Positions 7,372 to 13,302 of a stretch of DNA of 13,302 nt are shown one piece after another; within the stretch, counting starts at the first letter, position 1, and the number at the start of each line of letters is the position of its first letter. The stretch spans positions 1 to 13,302 of the forward strand of contig JACQEH010000091.1 of NCBI GenBank assembly GCA_016200675.1, written 5' to 3'. Under the pieces are notes generated by a model. The model saw only the letters and a program-made list of their open reading frames with translations, was not told the origin of the DNA and made no database searches. Made by a program: the position numbers and the translations under genes. The DNA is from Chloroflexota bacterium. GTDB taxonomy: Bacteria > Chloroflexota > Limnocylindria > Limnocylindrales > CSP1-4.

Positions 7372-8706
7372 TCACGCGCCGGCCCGAAGCAGCCCGAGTG
7401 CGCTCGCCAGGCCGAGAGCGAGCAGTCCGGCGGTCAGGGCCCAAAGCACGGCCGATCGGCGTCGAGAATTCGCCAATGGGCCGAGCAGCGTCCGGTCGCT
7501 CGACAGCCGGACCAGGAACGTCAGTGGGATGGCGAGCACCACGACATTCAGGATCATCGTGTCGATCACGACCGACACGAGGTCCTGAGCGACGAGGGCG
7601 ACGACCGCCGCGGGGACGACTTCCAGGAGGTAGAGCGCATAGAAGGCGGGCGCCTTCCGGAGCGACAGGTTGAGGCTGTGCGGCCAGTGGAAGAGTTCGG
7701 ACCAGGCCCACGCCGACGAGAGCGAGATGACCACCGCCGCGAGCAGCCCCGAGCCCATGATCCCGATGGCGATGAGGATCCCGGTCGGACCCGTCGCGAG
7801 GCTGGCGAGCCCGGCCGGCAGCGCGAGACCGCCCGCCGCCTGTGCCACAGTACCTCCGGAGAGCGCGGCGGTCGCGGCGGCGATGACGATGGCCGCCATG
7901 AGGACCTCGCTGGCAACGGCGCCCACGAGCGTCTCGGCTCGTGCGGCTGGAAGGTCGGCTGGCCCGAGGCCTTTGTCGACGGTCGCCGCCTGCTGATAGA
8001 ACAGCATCCAGGGCATGATCACCGCCCCAATCGTCGCCACCACGAGGTCGAGGTACCCCGGTCGATCGAAGGGTTGAAAGGGCGACAGGCCTCCGAGGAC
8101 CGACCGCGGATCGGCTCCCCTGGTGACCGCGAGGACAACGAACGCGAAGAGCGCCAGCGAGAGCCCGATGGCGACAAGTTCGAACTGCCGGTAACCGCGG
8201 GTCAGCACGATCATCGAGTGGATGACCAACGCGCCGAGCACCGCCGGGACGGCACCGATCCCGATCAGGCTCGCTCCGAGGACGATCCCGGCGAACTGGG
8301 CCGTGTACGCGAGGAGATCGATGACGACCATCGAGACGACCGCGATCGCCCCCCAGCGGAAGCCGTAGCGCTCGCGGATGAGCTCGGCATGGCCGAGGCC
8401 GGTCCCAATCGCGAGTCGCGCGGTCATCTCCTGCACGAGATACAGGATGGGGATCAGGGCGATGACCGGCAGGAGGATGGCGTAGCCGAAGTCGGAGCCG
8501 CCCTTGGCCGCGGTCAAGACGCTCGGCGCGTCGACGTCGGCCAGCATCACGATCCAGGCCGGCCCGAGGACGCGGAGCATGGCGCGGACGGTCGACTGCC
8601 GTCGGGCGACGGGGAGCGGCAGAACACGTGTGGTGGCGATCGCGCCGTCGTCGGAGACCTGCATGGAGTCAGTCAACCTGCGGCGACTGGCTGGCGGGAG
8701 TGCCAA
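7372..8706 (-). CDS. NRAMP-family divalent metal transporter, divergent
   Basis: This 444-residue membrane protein has about eleven hydrophobic segments, as in NRAMP proton-coupled Mn/Fe transporters. Family features are LGPAWIVM entering the first helix (47-54), FGYAILLPVIALIPILYLVQEM (73-94) and, in the sixth helix, IMPWMLFYQQAATVDKG (230-246). Key motifs are altered. The usual DPGN of helix 1 reads A-D57-V-D59-A-P-S, and the MPH of helix 6 reads MPW (231-233). This places it among NRAMP-related proteins of uncertain substrate rather than classical MntH. The TTG start is supported by GGAGGG (8712-8717) five bases upstream; an ATG at codon 15 is the alternative. It lies 57 bases after the methyltransferase gene and probably ends the same transcript. 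Metal uptake is the family role; the actual ion and direction are uncertain. Confidence 0.85.
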   Translation of the reverse strand: MALPPASRRRLTDSMQVSDDGAIATTRVLPLPVARRQSTVRAMLRVLGPAWIVMLADVDAPSVLTAAKGGSDFGYAILLPVIALIPILYLVQEMTARLAIGTGLGHAELIRERYGFRWGAIAVVSMVVIDLLAYTAQFAGIVLGASLIGIGAVPAVLGALVIHSMIVLTRGYRQFELVAIGLSLALFAFVVLAVTRGADPRSVLGGLSPFQPFDRPGYLDLVVATIGAVIMPWMLFYQQAATVDKGLGPADLPAARAETLVGAVASEVLMAAIVIAAATAALSGGTVAQAAGGLALPAGLASLATGPTGILIAIGIMGSGLLAAVVISLSSAWAWSELFHWPHSLNLSLRKAPAFYALYLLEVVPAAVVALVAQDLVSVVIDTMILNVVVLAIPLTFLVRLSSDRTLLGPLANSRRRSAVLWALTAGLLALGLASALGLLRAGA

Positions 8707-8711
8707 AGGGA

Positions 8712-8717
8712 CCCTCC
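8712..8717 (-). promoter_or_regulatory. ribosome binding site supporting the TTG start of the NRAMP-like gene
   Basis: On the minus strand GGAGGG is followed by five bases and then TTG (8706-8704). The internal ATG at 8664 has no comparable site, so the rare TTG is preferred. Confidence 0.55.
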
Positions 8718-8763
8718 GCCGCGTGCGTTCTCCATCGGCTCGACGCGCCGTCGCCGACCTTTT

Positions 8764-9417
8764 TCACCTGGCGTGCGGGGCTCGGCGCGGCAGGAGATAG
8801 GGCAGGAAGCGAGGTGTCCTCGCCGCGTACTCCTCGTACGCATCCCCGAACTCGGCCCGGACCTCGCCTTCCTCGGAGATCGCCAGCCGTGTGTAGGCCA
8901 GGGCCAGGATCGGGAACATCAGGAGCGTCAAGAGTGTGGGCCACTGGAGCAGGAAGCCAGCCATGATCAGCAGGAAGCCGACGTACTGCGGGTGGCGGAC
9001 CGAGCGGTAGGGCCCGGTCGTGGCGACCTGGTGCACCCGTTGGGCCTTCCAGAGCACCGGCCAGGCCCTGGCCAGGACGACGAACCCGGCGCCCATGACG
9101 AGATAGCTCGCGAGATGGAAGGGGCTGAGGTGCGGGTCGCCTTGCCAGCCGATGAGGTCGTTCAGTAGATGTCCACCGGCGTGCGTCGGGACCAGTCCTG
9201 GAACGCGATCACCGAGCCAGCCCGACAGCACGTAGATCGTGAGCGGGAAGCCATACATCTCCGTGAAGAGGGCGACGATGAACGCCGAGTAGGCGCCCAT
9301 GACCCGCCAGTCGCGCCGCGTCCGCGGATGGAAGAAGCTGGCCGCGAACGCGATGAAGATCACCGAGTTGATCGCGACCAGGATCCACAGACCGCCGCCG
9401 AAGTCATCACCGCCCAT
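8764..9417 (-). CDS. isoprenylcysteine carboxyl methyltransferase (ICMT)-like membrane protein
   Basis: This 217-residue integral membrane protein belongs to the ICMT/PEMT-like family of SAM-dependent methyltransferases that act on lipids or lipid-linked substrates. Helices occur at about 9-30, 40-66, 98-119 and 145-173. The SAM-binding C-terminal motif GPYRSVRHPQYVG (135-147) is clear, as is the late EEGEVRAEFGDAYEEYAART stretch (182-201) typical of the family. The ATG at 9417 overlaps the end of the ABC ATPase-YHS gene by 11 bases, arguing for translational coupling. Reading farther upstream (to 9663) gives only Arg/Pro-rich shadow sequence of the neighbouring gene and is rejected. The substrate is unknown: bacterial members rarely act on prenylcysteine. 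The neighbours suggest a role in the metal or envelope response. Confidence 0.86.
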   Translation of the reverse strand: MGGDDFGGGLWILVAINSVIFIAFAASFFHPRTRRDWRVMGAYSAFIVALFTEMYGFPLTIYVLSGWLGDRVPGLVPTHAGGHLLNDLIGWQGDPHLSPFHLASYLVMGAGFVVLARAWPVLWKAQRVHQVATTGPYRSVRHPQYVGFLLIMAGFLLQWPTLLTLLMFPILALAYTRLAISEEGEVRAEFGDAYEEYAARTPRFLPYLLPRRAPHAR

Positions 9418-10450
9418 GCATCGCGGCCTCGCCGGGGGTCGGCCGTGCGGATGGGCTCCGGTCGATGGAAGCCCCGAGCCCTCCGCCGGCATCGCTGACC
9501 ATGTCCGCCCCGCCGAACGGCGCGCCGTTGGTTGACCGGTCCTCGTGACGCGAGGTTGCCGGCGTTGGGCGCCTCGCCAGGAACGTGGCGGCGAGCCGGA
9601 CCAGCTGGTGCAGCCCGTGGCCCTGCTGGTCTCCGCGAGACGCACCGGCCTCATTGAACTCATCCCGGCAGCCGCGCGAGCAGAAGAAGTACGTCTCGCC
9701 GTCGCGCTCGGCGCTCACGGCTCGTTCGCGCTCGACGGCCATCTCGCAGACCGGATCTGTGGCCATCGTGACGATGTCCCGGAAGGCACCGTCCTCGAGC
9801 CACAGGACCCGGTCCGCGATGTCCCGGATCCGTTGATCGTGGCTGACGATGACGACGCTCCGACCCTGCTCCTTGGCGATCCGCCGCCGGAGCCGCATGA
9901 TCTCGTGGCCGATCTTCGAGTCAAGGTTGGCGGTCGGCTCGTCGGCCAGGATGAGCGTCGGGTCGTTGATCAGCGCCCGGGCGATCGCCACCCGCTGCTT
10001 CTCGCCGCCCGAGAGCTTTTCGGGCAGGAAGTCGAGCCGCTCACCGAGGCCCAGGTCCGTGAGGAGCGCCCTGGCCCTCTCGCGAGCGGCTCGTCCCCTG
10101 AGCCCCGCGAGCTCGGCGACGAGCGCGACATTCTCCAGGACGGAAAGGGCCGAGAGGAGGTTGAAGTCCTGGAAGATGAAGCCGAACTGGCGAAGTCGGA
10201 TATCCGGCAGCTGGCCCTCCGAGAGCTCGGAGATCGCGATGCCGTCGAGGTGGATCGAGCCGTCGGTGGGCTTGAGCAGCGCGCCCATCATCGACAGCAG
10301 CGTCGTCTTGCCCGAACCCGACGGACCCATGATCAGGACGACTTCTCCGGGGGCAACGGCGAGGCTGACCCCACGGACCGCGAGAACCGCCGTCTCGCCG
10401 TCGCCGAAACGCTTGCTGGCGTCACGGACGTCGAGGGTCAGGGCAGTCAT
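9407..10450 (-). CDS. ABC transporter ATPase fused to a C-terminal YHS domain
   Basis: The 347-residue protein powers the two FtsX-like permeases encoded just upstream. Residues 1-228 are a LolD/MacB-type ATPase, with Walker A GPSGSGKTT (42-50), Q-loop Q94, signature LSGGE (146-150), Walker B LILADE (166-171), D-loop LD (176-177) and switch H204. Without a stop the frame enters a YHS module: TDPVCEM (231-237) and ETYFFCSRGC (252-261), with cysteines 235, 257 and 261. The final ~75 residues are low-complexity, with a few histidines. The ATG overlaps the preceding permease stop as ATGA. The YHS module would let the ATPase sense or bind metal, or contact a metal-loaded partner. This fusion is unusual: MacB-type ATPases normally end at about 220-240 residues. 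The reading frame is uninterrupted and GC3-rich across the joint. Confidence 0.9.
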   Translation of the reverse strand: MTALTLDVRDASKRFGDGETAVLAVRGVSLAVAPGEVVLIMGPSGSGKTTLLSMMGALLKPTDGSIHLDGIAISELSEGQLPDIRLRQFGFIFQDFNLLSALSVLENVALVAELAGLRGRAARERARALLTDLGLGERLDFLPEKLSGGEKQRVAIARALINDPTLILADEPTANLDSKIGHEIMRLRRRIAKEQGRSVVIVSHDQRIRDIADRVLWLEDGAFRDIVTMATDPVCEMAVERERAVSAERDGETYFFCSRGCRDEFNEAGASRGDQQGHGLHQLVRLAATFLARRPTPATSRHEDRSTNGAPFGGADMVSDAGGGLGASIDRSPSARPTPGEAAMHGR

Positions 10451-11577
10451 GGTGTGGCTCCTCTTCGGAAGACGACCGCCGGGTCGACGCCGGCGATCTG
10501 GCGGATCGGCAGGATCGCCGCGAGGCCGGCGATGATCGCGGCGAACAGCCCGACCTTCACGAGCGACGCGACGCTGATCGAAAGCTCGAGGGCCAGGCCC
10601 GTCCGCGGCACTGCCAGCGAGAGCACTTCGGTGAAGCCGAGGGCGACGAGGAAGCCAATGGCCATGCTGAGGACGGCCTGGACCAGGACGACGCGATAGA
10701 GCACCCGGTTGCGCGTTCCAAGCGCCTTGAGCACGCCGTACTCCCGGCGCCGGGCGAGCGTCGCGACGTAGACCGTGAGGGCGACGACGGCGAGCGCGAC
10801 GACGAAGCCGACGGCATCCATGATCGAGATGACGTCGGCGCTCATGTCCATGACGAGCCGCCGCTCCTGGCTCGAGAACTCCGTGCGCGTCTGGACGGTG
10901 ACGCCCGGGACGTCGCGCCCGATGCTGGCGGCGACGGCGTCGGCCGACGCACCCGGCGTGACCTTGACCAGGACAAAGCTCACGAGGGGGGCGTCGCCGC
11001 GCAGTGTCCGGAAGTCGTCGAACGAGACAAACGCGACGGAGTTGACGAGGCTGGCCGTTCCCTCCGAAAGCCCGACGATGGTCGCTTCGCCACCGAGGAC
11101 GGTGACTCGATCCCCGAGCGTCACGCCCGCCTTGCGGGCGAAGTCGCGGTCGACGATGGCCTCGCCGGGCCCGACCCGATCGGATCCCTCGACGATGTCC
11201 CACGGGCCGCCCATCGGGGCCTTGGCCGGCAGGCCCACGACGTAGGCGACGGCGCGCTCGTCCGCGGCGGCGATCGTGTCGGTCGCCTCGAGAATCGGCG
11301 TCAGCGTGGCGACGCCCGGGACCGCCCGGACCTTGTCGGTGACCGAGTCGGGCAGCGAGGAGGCGACCATGTGGAGGTTGCGGACGCCCGCCTGGGCAAC
11401 CCAGACATCGGCGCCAGCGCGGTCGATGTACGTCGTCAGCTGGTTCGCGACGCCGGCATAGATCGCGTCCAGTGCCAACGTCAGCGAGAGGGCGAGCGCG
11501 ACACCCCCCACCGAGACGAGAAGGCGGACGCGGTTGCCCGCAAGGCTGCGGCGCGCCAGCACGAGCGTTGCGCTCAT
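10447..11577 (-). CDS. FtsX-like/MacB-type ABC transporter permease
   Basis: This 376-residue permease has the classic FtsX/MacB layout. A first helix (about 17-40, after RSLAGNRVRLL) is followed by a large extracytoplasmic domain (about 41-260) with VRAVPGVATLTPIL. Three C-terminal helices include ALAVVALTVYVATLARRREY, then GVLKALGTRNR (coupling region), and the end motif IAGVDPAVVFR. The ATG at 11577 overlaps the stop of the other permease as ATGA, and its own stop overlaps the ATPase start the same way. A longer reading to 11718 is Arg/Pro/Gly-rich overlap with the upstream gene and is rejected. It probably pairs with the other permease as a heterodimer, since both are encoded with one ATPase. 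Such transporters export or mechanically transmit to periplasmic or extracytoplasmic partners. The substrate here is unknown. Confidence 0.9.
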   Translation of the reverse strand: MSATLVLARRSLAGNRVRLLVSVGGVALALSLTLALDAIYAGVANQLTTYIDRAGADVWVAQAGVRNLHMVASSLPDSVTDKVRAVPGVATLTPILEATDTIAAADERAVAYVVGLPAKAPMGGPWDIVEGSDRVGPGEAIVDRDFARKAGVTLGDRVTVLGGEATIVGLSEGTASLVNSVAFVSFDDFRTLRGDAPLVSFVLVKVTPGASADAVAASIGRDVPGVTVQTRTEFSSQERRLVMDMSADVISIMDAVGFVVALAVVALTVYVATLARRREYGVLKALGTRNRVLYRVVLVQAVLSMAIGFLVALGFTEVLSLAVPRTGLALELSISVASLVKVGLFAAIIAGLAAILPIRQIAGVDPAVVFRRGATP

Positions 11578-12671
11578 CCTCGGAAGACCTCCGCCGGCTC
11601 GAGCCGGGCCACGGCGCGGGCCGGGATGAGCGCCGCCAGGAGGGCCATGACGAGACTGGCAGCCAGCACCACGCCGACCGCCGCCGGCTCGATCTCGACC
11701 CGGAACTGGGGCCGCCACGCCATGAGGGCGGCACCGGCCGCATAGGCGAGCCCGACACCTCCTGCGGCACCCGCGGTGGCAGCCATGAGGGCTTGAACCG
11801 TCACGACCCGATACAGCGTCCGGTTACGGGCGCCGATCGCCTTGACCGCGCCGTACTCACGCCGCCGTTCGATGGTCGCGGTGTAGATGACGAGCCCCAC
11901 GACGAGGACGCCGACGACGAAGGCGATCGCGACCATCAGCCCGATCGGGGCGTCGTACACGCGGGCCAGCAGCTTGCGGTCGTTGGCGATGACGTCGGAC
12001 TTGAGGAGCACCTCGGCGCCCGGGATCGTCAGCCGATCGCGAAGCGCCTCGGGGCTCGAATCGGCGTCCGGACTGACAAGCAGGAAGCTCTGCAGCGTCG
12101 GAGTGCGAAGCAGCGACTCGACGGTGCTGATCCGGGCGAAGGCGATCGAGCCCGCCCAGAACGTCGTATCGTCGGACAGGCCGACGACCGTGGCCTCGCG
12201 ATCGAGCAAGCCGACCTGGTCACCGATCGCGATCCGATGCTGACGGGCGGTCGTCCGGTCAATGACCAGCTCGTCGTCGGCCGTTGGCTGGCGACCTTCG
12301 ACGAGTTGCCAGGGCCCGCCGGCCTTGGCCGGGTCGTAGCCGATGAGGAAGAAGCCGTCCTTGCGGCCGTGGCGCTCGAAGATGACGAACTGCGAGACCA
12401 CCGGGATGACCTGCCCGACACCCGGCGTCCGCTGCGCTGCCTCCTCGGCGCCCGCGGGCAGCGTCGAACTCGTGCCCAGGAAGTCACGGATCCCGCGCTC
12501 GGCCACGACGACCGAACCGGGCGTGTTGTCGAGGTAGGCTGACGCCTGACCGTAGACGCCGCTACGGTATCCAGCGAGCAGCAGGATGAGCCCGATCGAG
12601 ACGGCGACGCCCGCGACGCTGAGCAGGAACCGCGTCCGGTCGCGGAACAGGTTCCGGCGGGCGAGGAGCAT
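11574..12671 (-). CDS. FtsX-like/MacB-type ABC transporter permease
   Basis: This 365-residue permease is built like its downstream neighbour: MLLARRNLFRDRTRFLLSVAGVAVSIG starts the first helix (about 14-36), followed by an extracytoplasmic domain to about residue 240. Three C-terminal helices follow, with TIERRREYGAVKAIGARNR as the coupling segment and the ending RLEPAEVFRG. The two permeases share the layout and the motif RRREYG.(V/L)KA.G.RNR, pointing to an old tandem duplication. Translation starts at 12671, three bases after the HMA gene stop, and ends in an ATGA overlap. The tight spacing shows one operon. No separate membrane-fusion or outer-membrane partner gene lies in this operon, which fits a single-membrane organism. 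Confidence 0.9.
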   Translation of the reverse strand: MLLARRNLFRDRTRFLLSVAGVAVSIGLILLLAGYRSGVYGQASAYLDNTPGSVVVAERGIRDFLGTSSTLPAGAEEAAQRTPGVGQVIPVVSQFVIFERHGRKDGFFLIGYDPAKAGGPWQLVEGRQPTADDELVIDRTTARQHRIAIGDQVGLLDREATVVGLSDDTTFWAGSIAFARISTVESLLRTPTLQSFLLVSPDADSSPEALRDRLTIPGAEVLLKSDVIANDRKLLARVYDAPIGLMVAIAFVVGVLVVGLVIYTATIERRREYGAVKAIGARNRTLYRVVTVQALMAATAGAAGGVGLAYAAGAALMAWRPQFRVEIEPAAVGVVLAASLVMALLAALIPARAVARLEPAEVFRG

Positions 12672-12674
12672 GAC

Positions 12675-12908
12675 TCAGGCCTCGATTGGGGGGCCGGCCT
12701 GATACCCGGCGCGCTCGATCGCCCGGGCGAGCACGCACGCATCCGTCTCGGCCGGGTCGTAGTCGACGTAGGCCGTCTCGGTCGCAGGATTCACGTAGGC
12801 ACGGACAACGCCGTCGGTTGCGGCAAGCTCGCGCTCGATCGTTGTGGCCCCGGCCCCACCGCAGCCGAGCCCGTAGATCGGGATACGCAGCCCACGCTTG
12901 AGGTCCAT
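12675..12908 (-). CDS. heavy-metal-associated (HMA) domain protein with degenerate metal site
   Basis: This 77-residue single-domain protein has the HMA (CopZ/Atx1-like) pattern: a starting strand RIPIYGLGC, a helix TIERELAATDGV, the strand VRAYVNPATETAYVDYDP, and a second helix ARAIERAGY. The metal loop, normally GM.C..C, reads G-L-G-C16-G-G-A19, so the second cysteine is missing. It may bind metal with one Cys, bind as a dimer, or have lost binding. I chose ATG 12908. A GTG at 13001 would give a 108-residue form, but that stretch coincides with the 11-bp repeat element. There is no good ribosome binding site before 12908, so the mRNA may be leaderless. It opens the operon with the ABC permeases, three bases apart. 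Confidence 0.8.
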   Translation of the reverse strand: MDLKRGLRIPIYGLGCGGAGATTIERELAATDGVVRAYVNPATETAYVDYDPAETDACVLARAIERAGYQAGPPIEA

Positions 12909-12926
12909 GCCGCGAGCCTGATCCCA

Positions 12927-12959
12927 GAGGCTGAACCCCAGGTGAGCGGCGCCTGAGAT
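12927..12959 (-). promoter_or_regulatory. three 11-bp head-to-tail repeats upstream of the HMA-ABC operon
   Basis: On the minus strand ATCTCAG (12959-12953), CGCTCAC (12948-12942) and GGTTCAG (12937-12931) are spaced exactly 11 bp. They point to the HMA start codon at 12908. If the mRNA is leaderless, the repeats would lie at about -19 to -51, where an OmpR-family activator would touch RNA polymerase. Confidence 0.62.
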
Positions 12960-13007
12960 ATGGAGGTGGCGAGGCGACACTCGCCACCCAGTGCCACTCA
13001 CACCAGC

Positions 13008-13040
13008 CGCTCATCCCTGGCTCACGACCATTTCACGACG
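13008..13040 (+). promoter_or_regulatory. three 11-bp head-to-tail repeats upstream of the gene at 13124
   Basis: CGCTCAT (13008), GGCTCAC (13019) and ATTTCAC (13030) are spaced exactly 11 bp on the plus strand, 49 bp from the minus-strand element at 12927-12959. The palindrome GGCCGGCC (13040-13047) follows, with its centre about 35.5 bp from the first repeat. In the elements at 3653 and 4855 the inverted-repeat centre is at about 36 bp. Together the two elements make this a divergent control region. Confidence 0.6.
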
Positions 13041-13123
13041 GCCGGCCATGCTCCGGAGCGTGGCGGCCCGGCCGCATCGGATGTGTCGACCGCCGCCACG
13101 CCAGCACCACCCGGAGGTGGCCA

Positions 13124-13302
13124 ATGTCTCGCTTGGCCCTCGCGCCGCTCGCGGCCGCGATCGTGGCCGTCGGTGAGGCCGCCTATCTCCTCTGTGTCGC
13201 CGCCGGCGCCCTGTGGCCGGATGTGTTCGGCATGCGAGCGGCGTTCCCGACCCTGTTCCCGGGCTTCACCTGGCTCGACCCAGCGAGCTTCGTCCTCGGC
13301 CT
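13124..13302 (+). CDS. small membrane protein, DUF5676-like, partial at window end
   Basis: The first 59 codons are present and the gene runs off the window. The ATG follows GGAGGTGG (13113-13120). The protein begins MSRLALAPLAAAIVAVGEAAYLLCV with one membrane helix, then a short loop FGMRAAFPTLFPGFTWLDPASF leading into a second helix. This pattern recalls DUF5676-type two-helix membrane proteins (…LLPGFTWLSWGSFLLGL…), which often sit beside YHS and copper genes. That assignment is from memory of the family and is moderate. It is divergent from the HMA-ABC operon and has its own 11-bp repeat element upstream. Confidence 0.65.
   Translation, partial: MSRLALAPLAAAIVAVGEAAYLLCVAAGALWPDVFGMRAAFPTLFPGFTWLDPASFVLG

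Noticed and set aside
7678..9168. 496-codon open frame on the plus strand opposite the NRAMP and ICMT genes
   Set aside because: Composed of Asp/Arg/Gly/His-rich low-complexity sequence spanning two real genes and the gap between them.
11472..12542. 356-codon open frame on the plus strand opposite the permeases
   Set aside because: Same shadow pattern; the minus strand has clear FtsX permeases with overlapping starts and stops.
1..13302. tRNA, rRNA, CRISPR array, insertion sequence or attachment site
   Set aside because: No cloverleaf-like segments, spaced repeat arrays, transposase motifs or terminal inverted repeats were visible by eye on either strand.

Overview
The DNA is GC-rich (I estimate roughly 68% G+C) with strongly GC-biased third codon positions. 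There are no rRNA or tRNA genes, no insertion sequences and no CRISPR array. The gene set includes a lipoprotein-type multicopper oxidase, an Lgt-family protein with a long N-terminal extension, a TIGR01906/DUF1461 membrane protein and YHS-domain proteins. This suggests a GC-rich Gram-positive-type bacterium, most likely a Chloroflexota lineage such as Limnocylindria, or possibly an actinobacterium. That placement is an inference from style and gene content.

Layout. Positions 1-446 hold the remains or edge of an unrecognised gene. Positions 579-3590 are a plus-strand run: cyclopropane-fatty-acyl-phospholipid synthase, a six-pass membrane protein, a small His-rich YHS protein and a DUF1461 membrane protein. 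Positions 3807-4772 encode a LysM + M23 cell-wall peptidase. Positions 4940-5841 hold a multicopper oxidase lipoprotein broken by an internal deletion with a frameshift. The next blocks are on the minus strand. Positions 5973-7098 hold an Lgt-family gene, also broken by a small internal deletion. Positions 7372-12908 read as one operon: degenerate HMA protein, two FtsX-like permeases, an ABC ATPase fused to a YHS domain, an ICMT-like membrane methyltransferase and an NRAMP-like metal transporter. A divergent small membrane protein (DUF5676-like) starts at 13124 and runs off the end.

The most interesting signal is non-coding. Five intergenic regions carry three head-to-tail heptamers of the form NN(C/T)TCA(G/C), spaced exactly 11 bp. 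They lie at 497-529, 3653-3685, 4855-4887, 13008-13040 (all plus) and 12927-12959 (minus), each upstream of and oriented toward a gene start. The 11-bp head-to-tail period is the hallmark of OmpR/PhoB-family response-regulator sites. The sites would tie membrane-lipid modification, cell-wall turnover, copper oxidation and a metal-linked ABC exporter into one regulon. No regulator gene is in the window.

Together the genes suggest an envelope and metal (probably copper) stress response: copper oxidase, YHS and HMA metal-binding modules, an NRAMP transporter, a cell-wall hydrolase and lipid cyclopropanation. The metal identity and the regulon are inferences.
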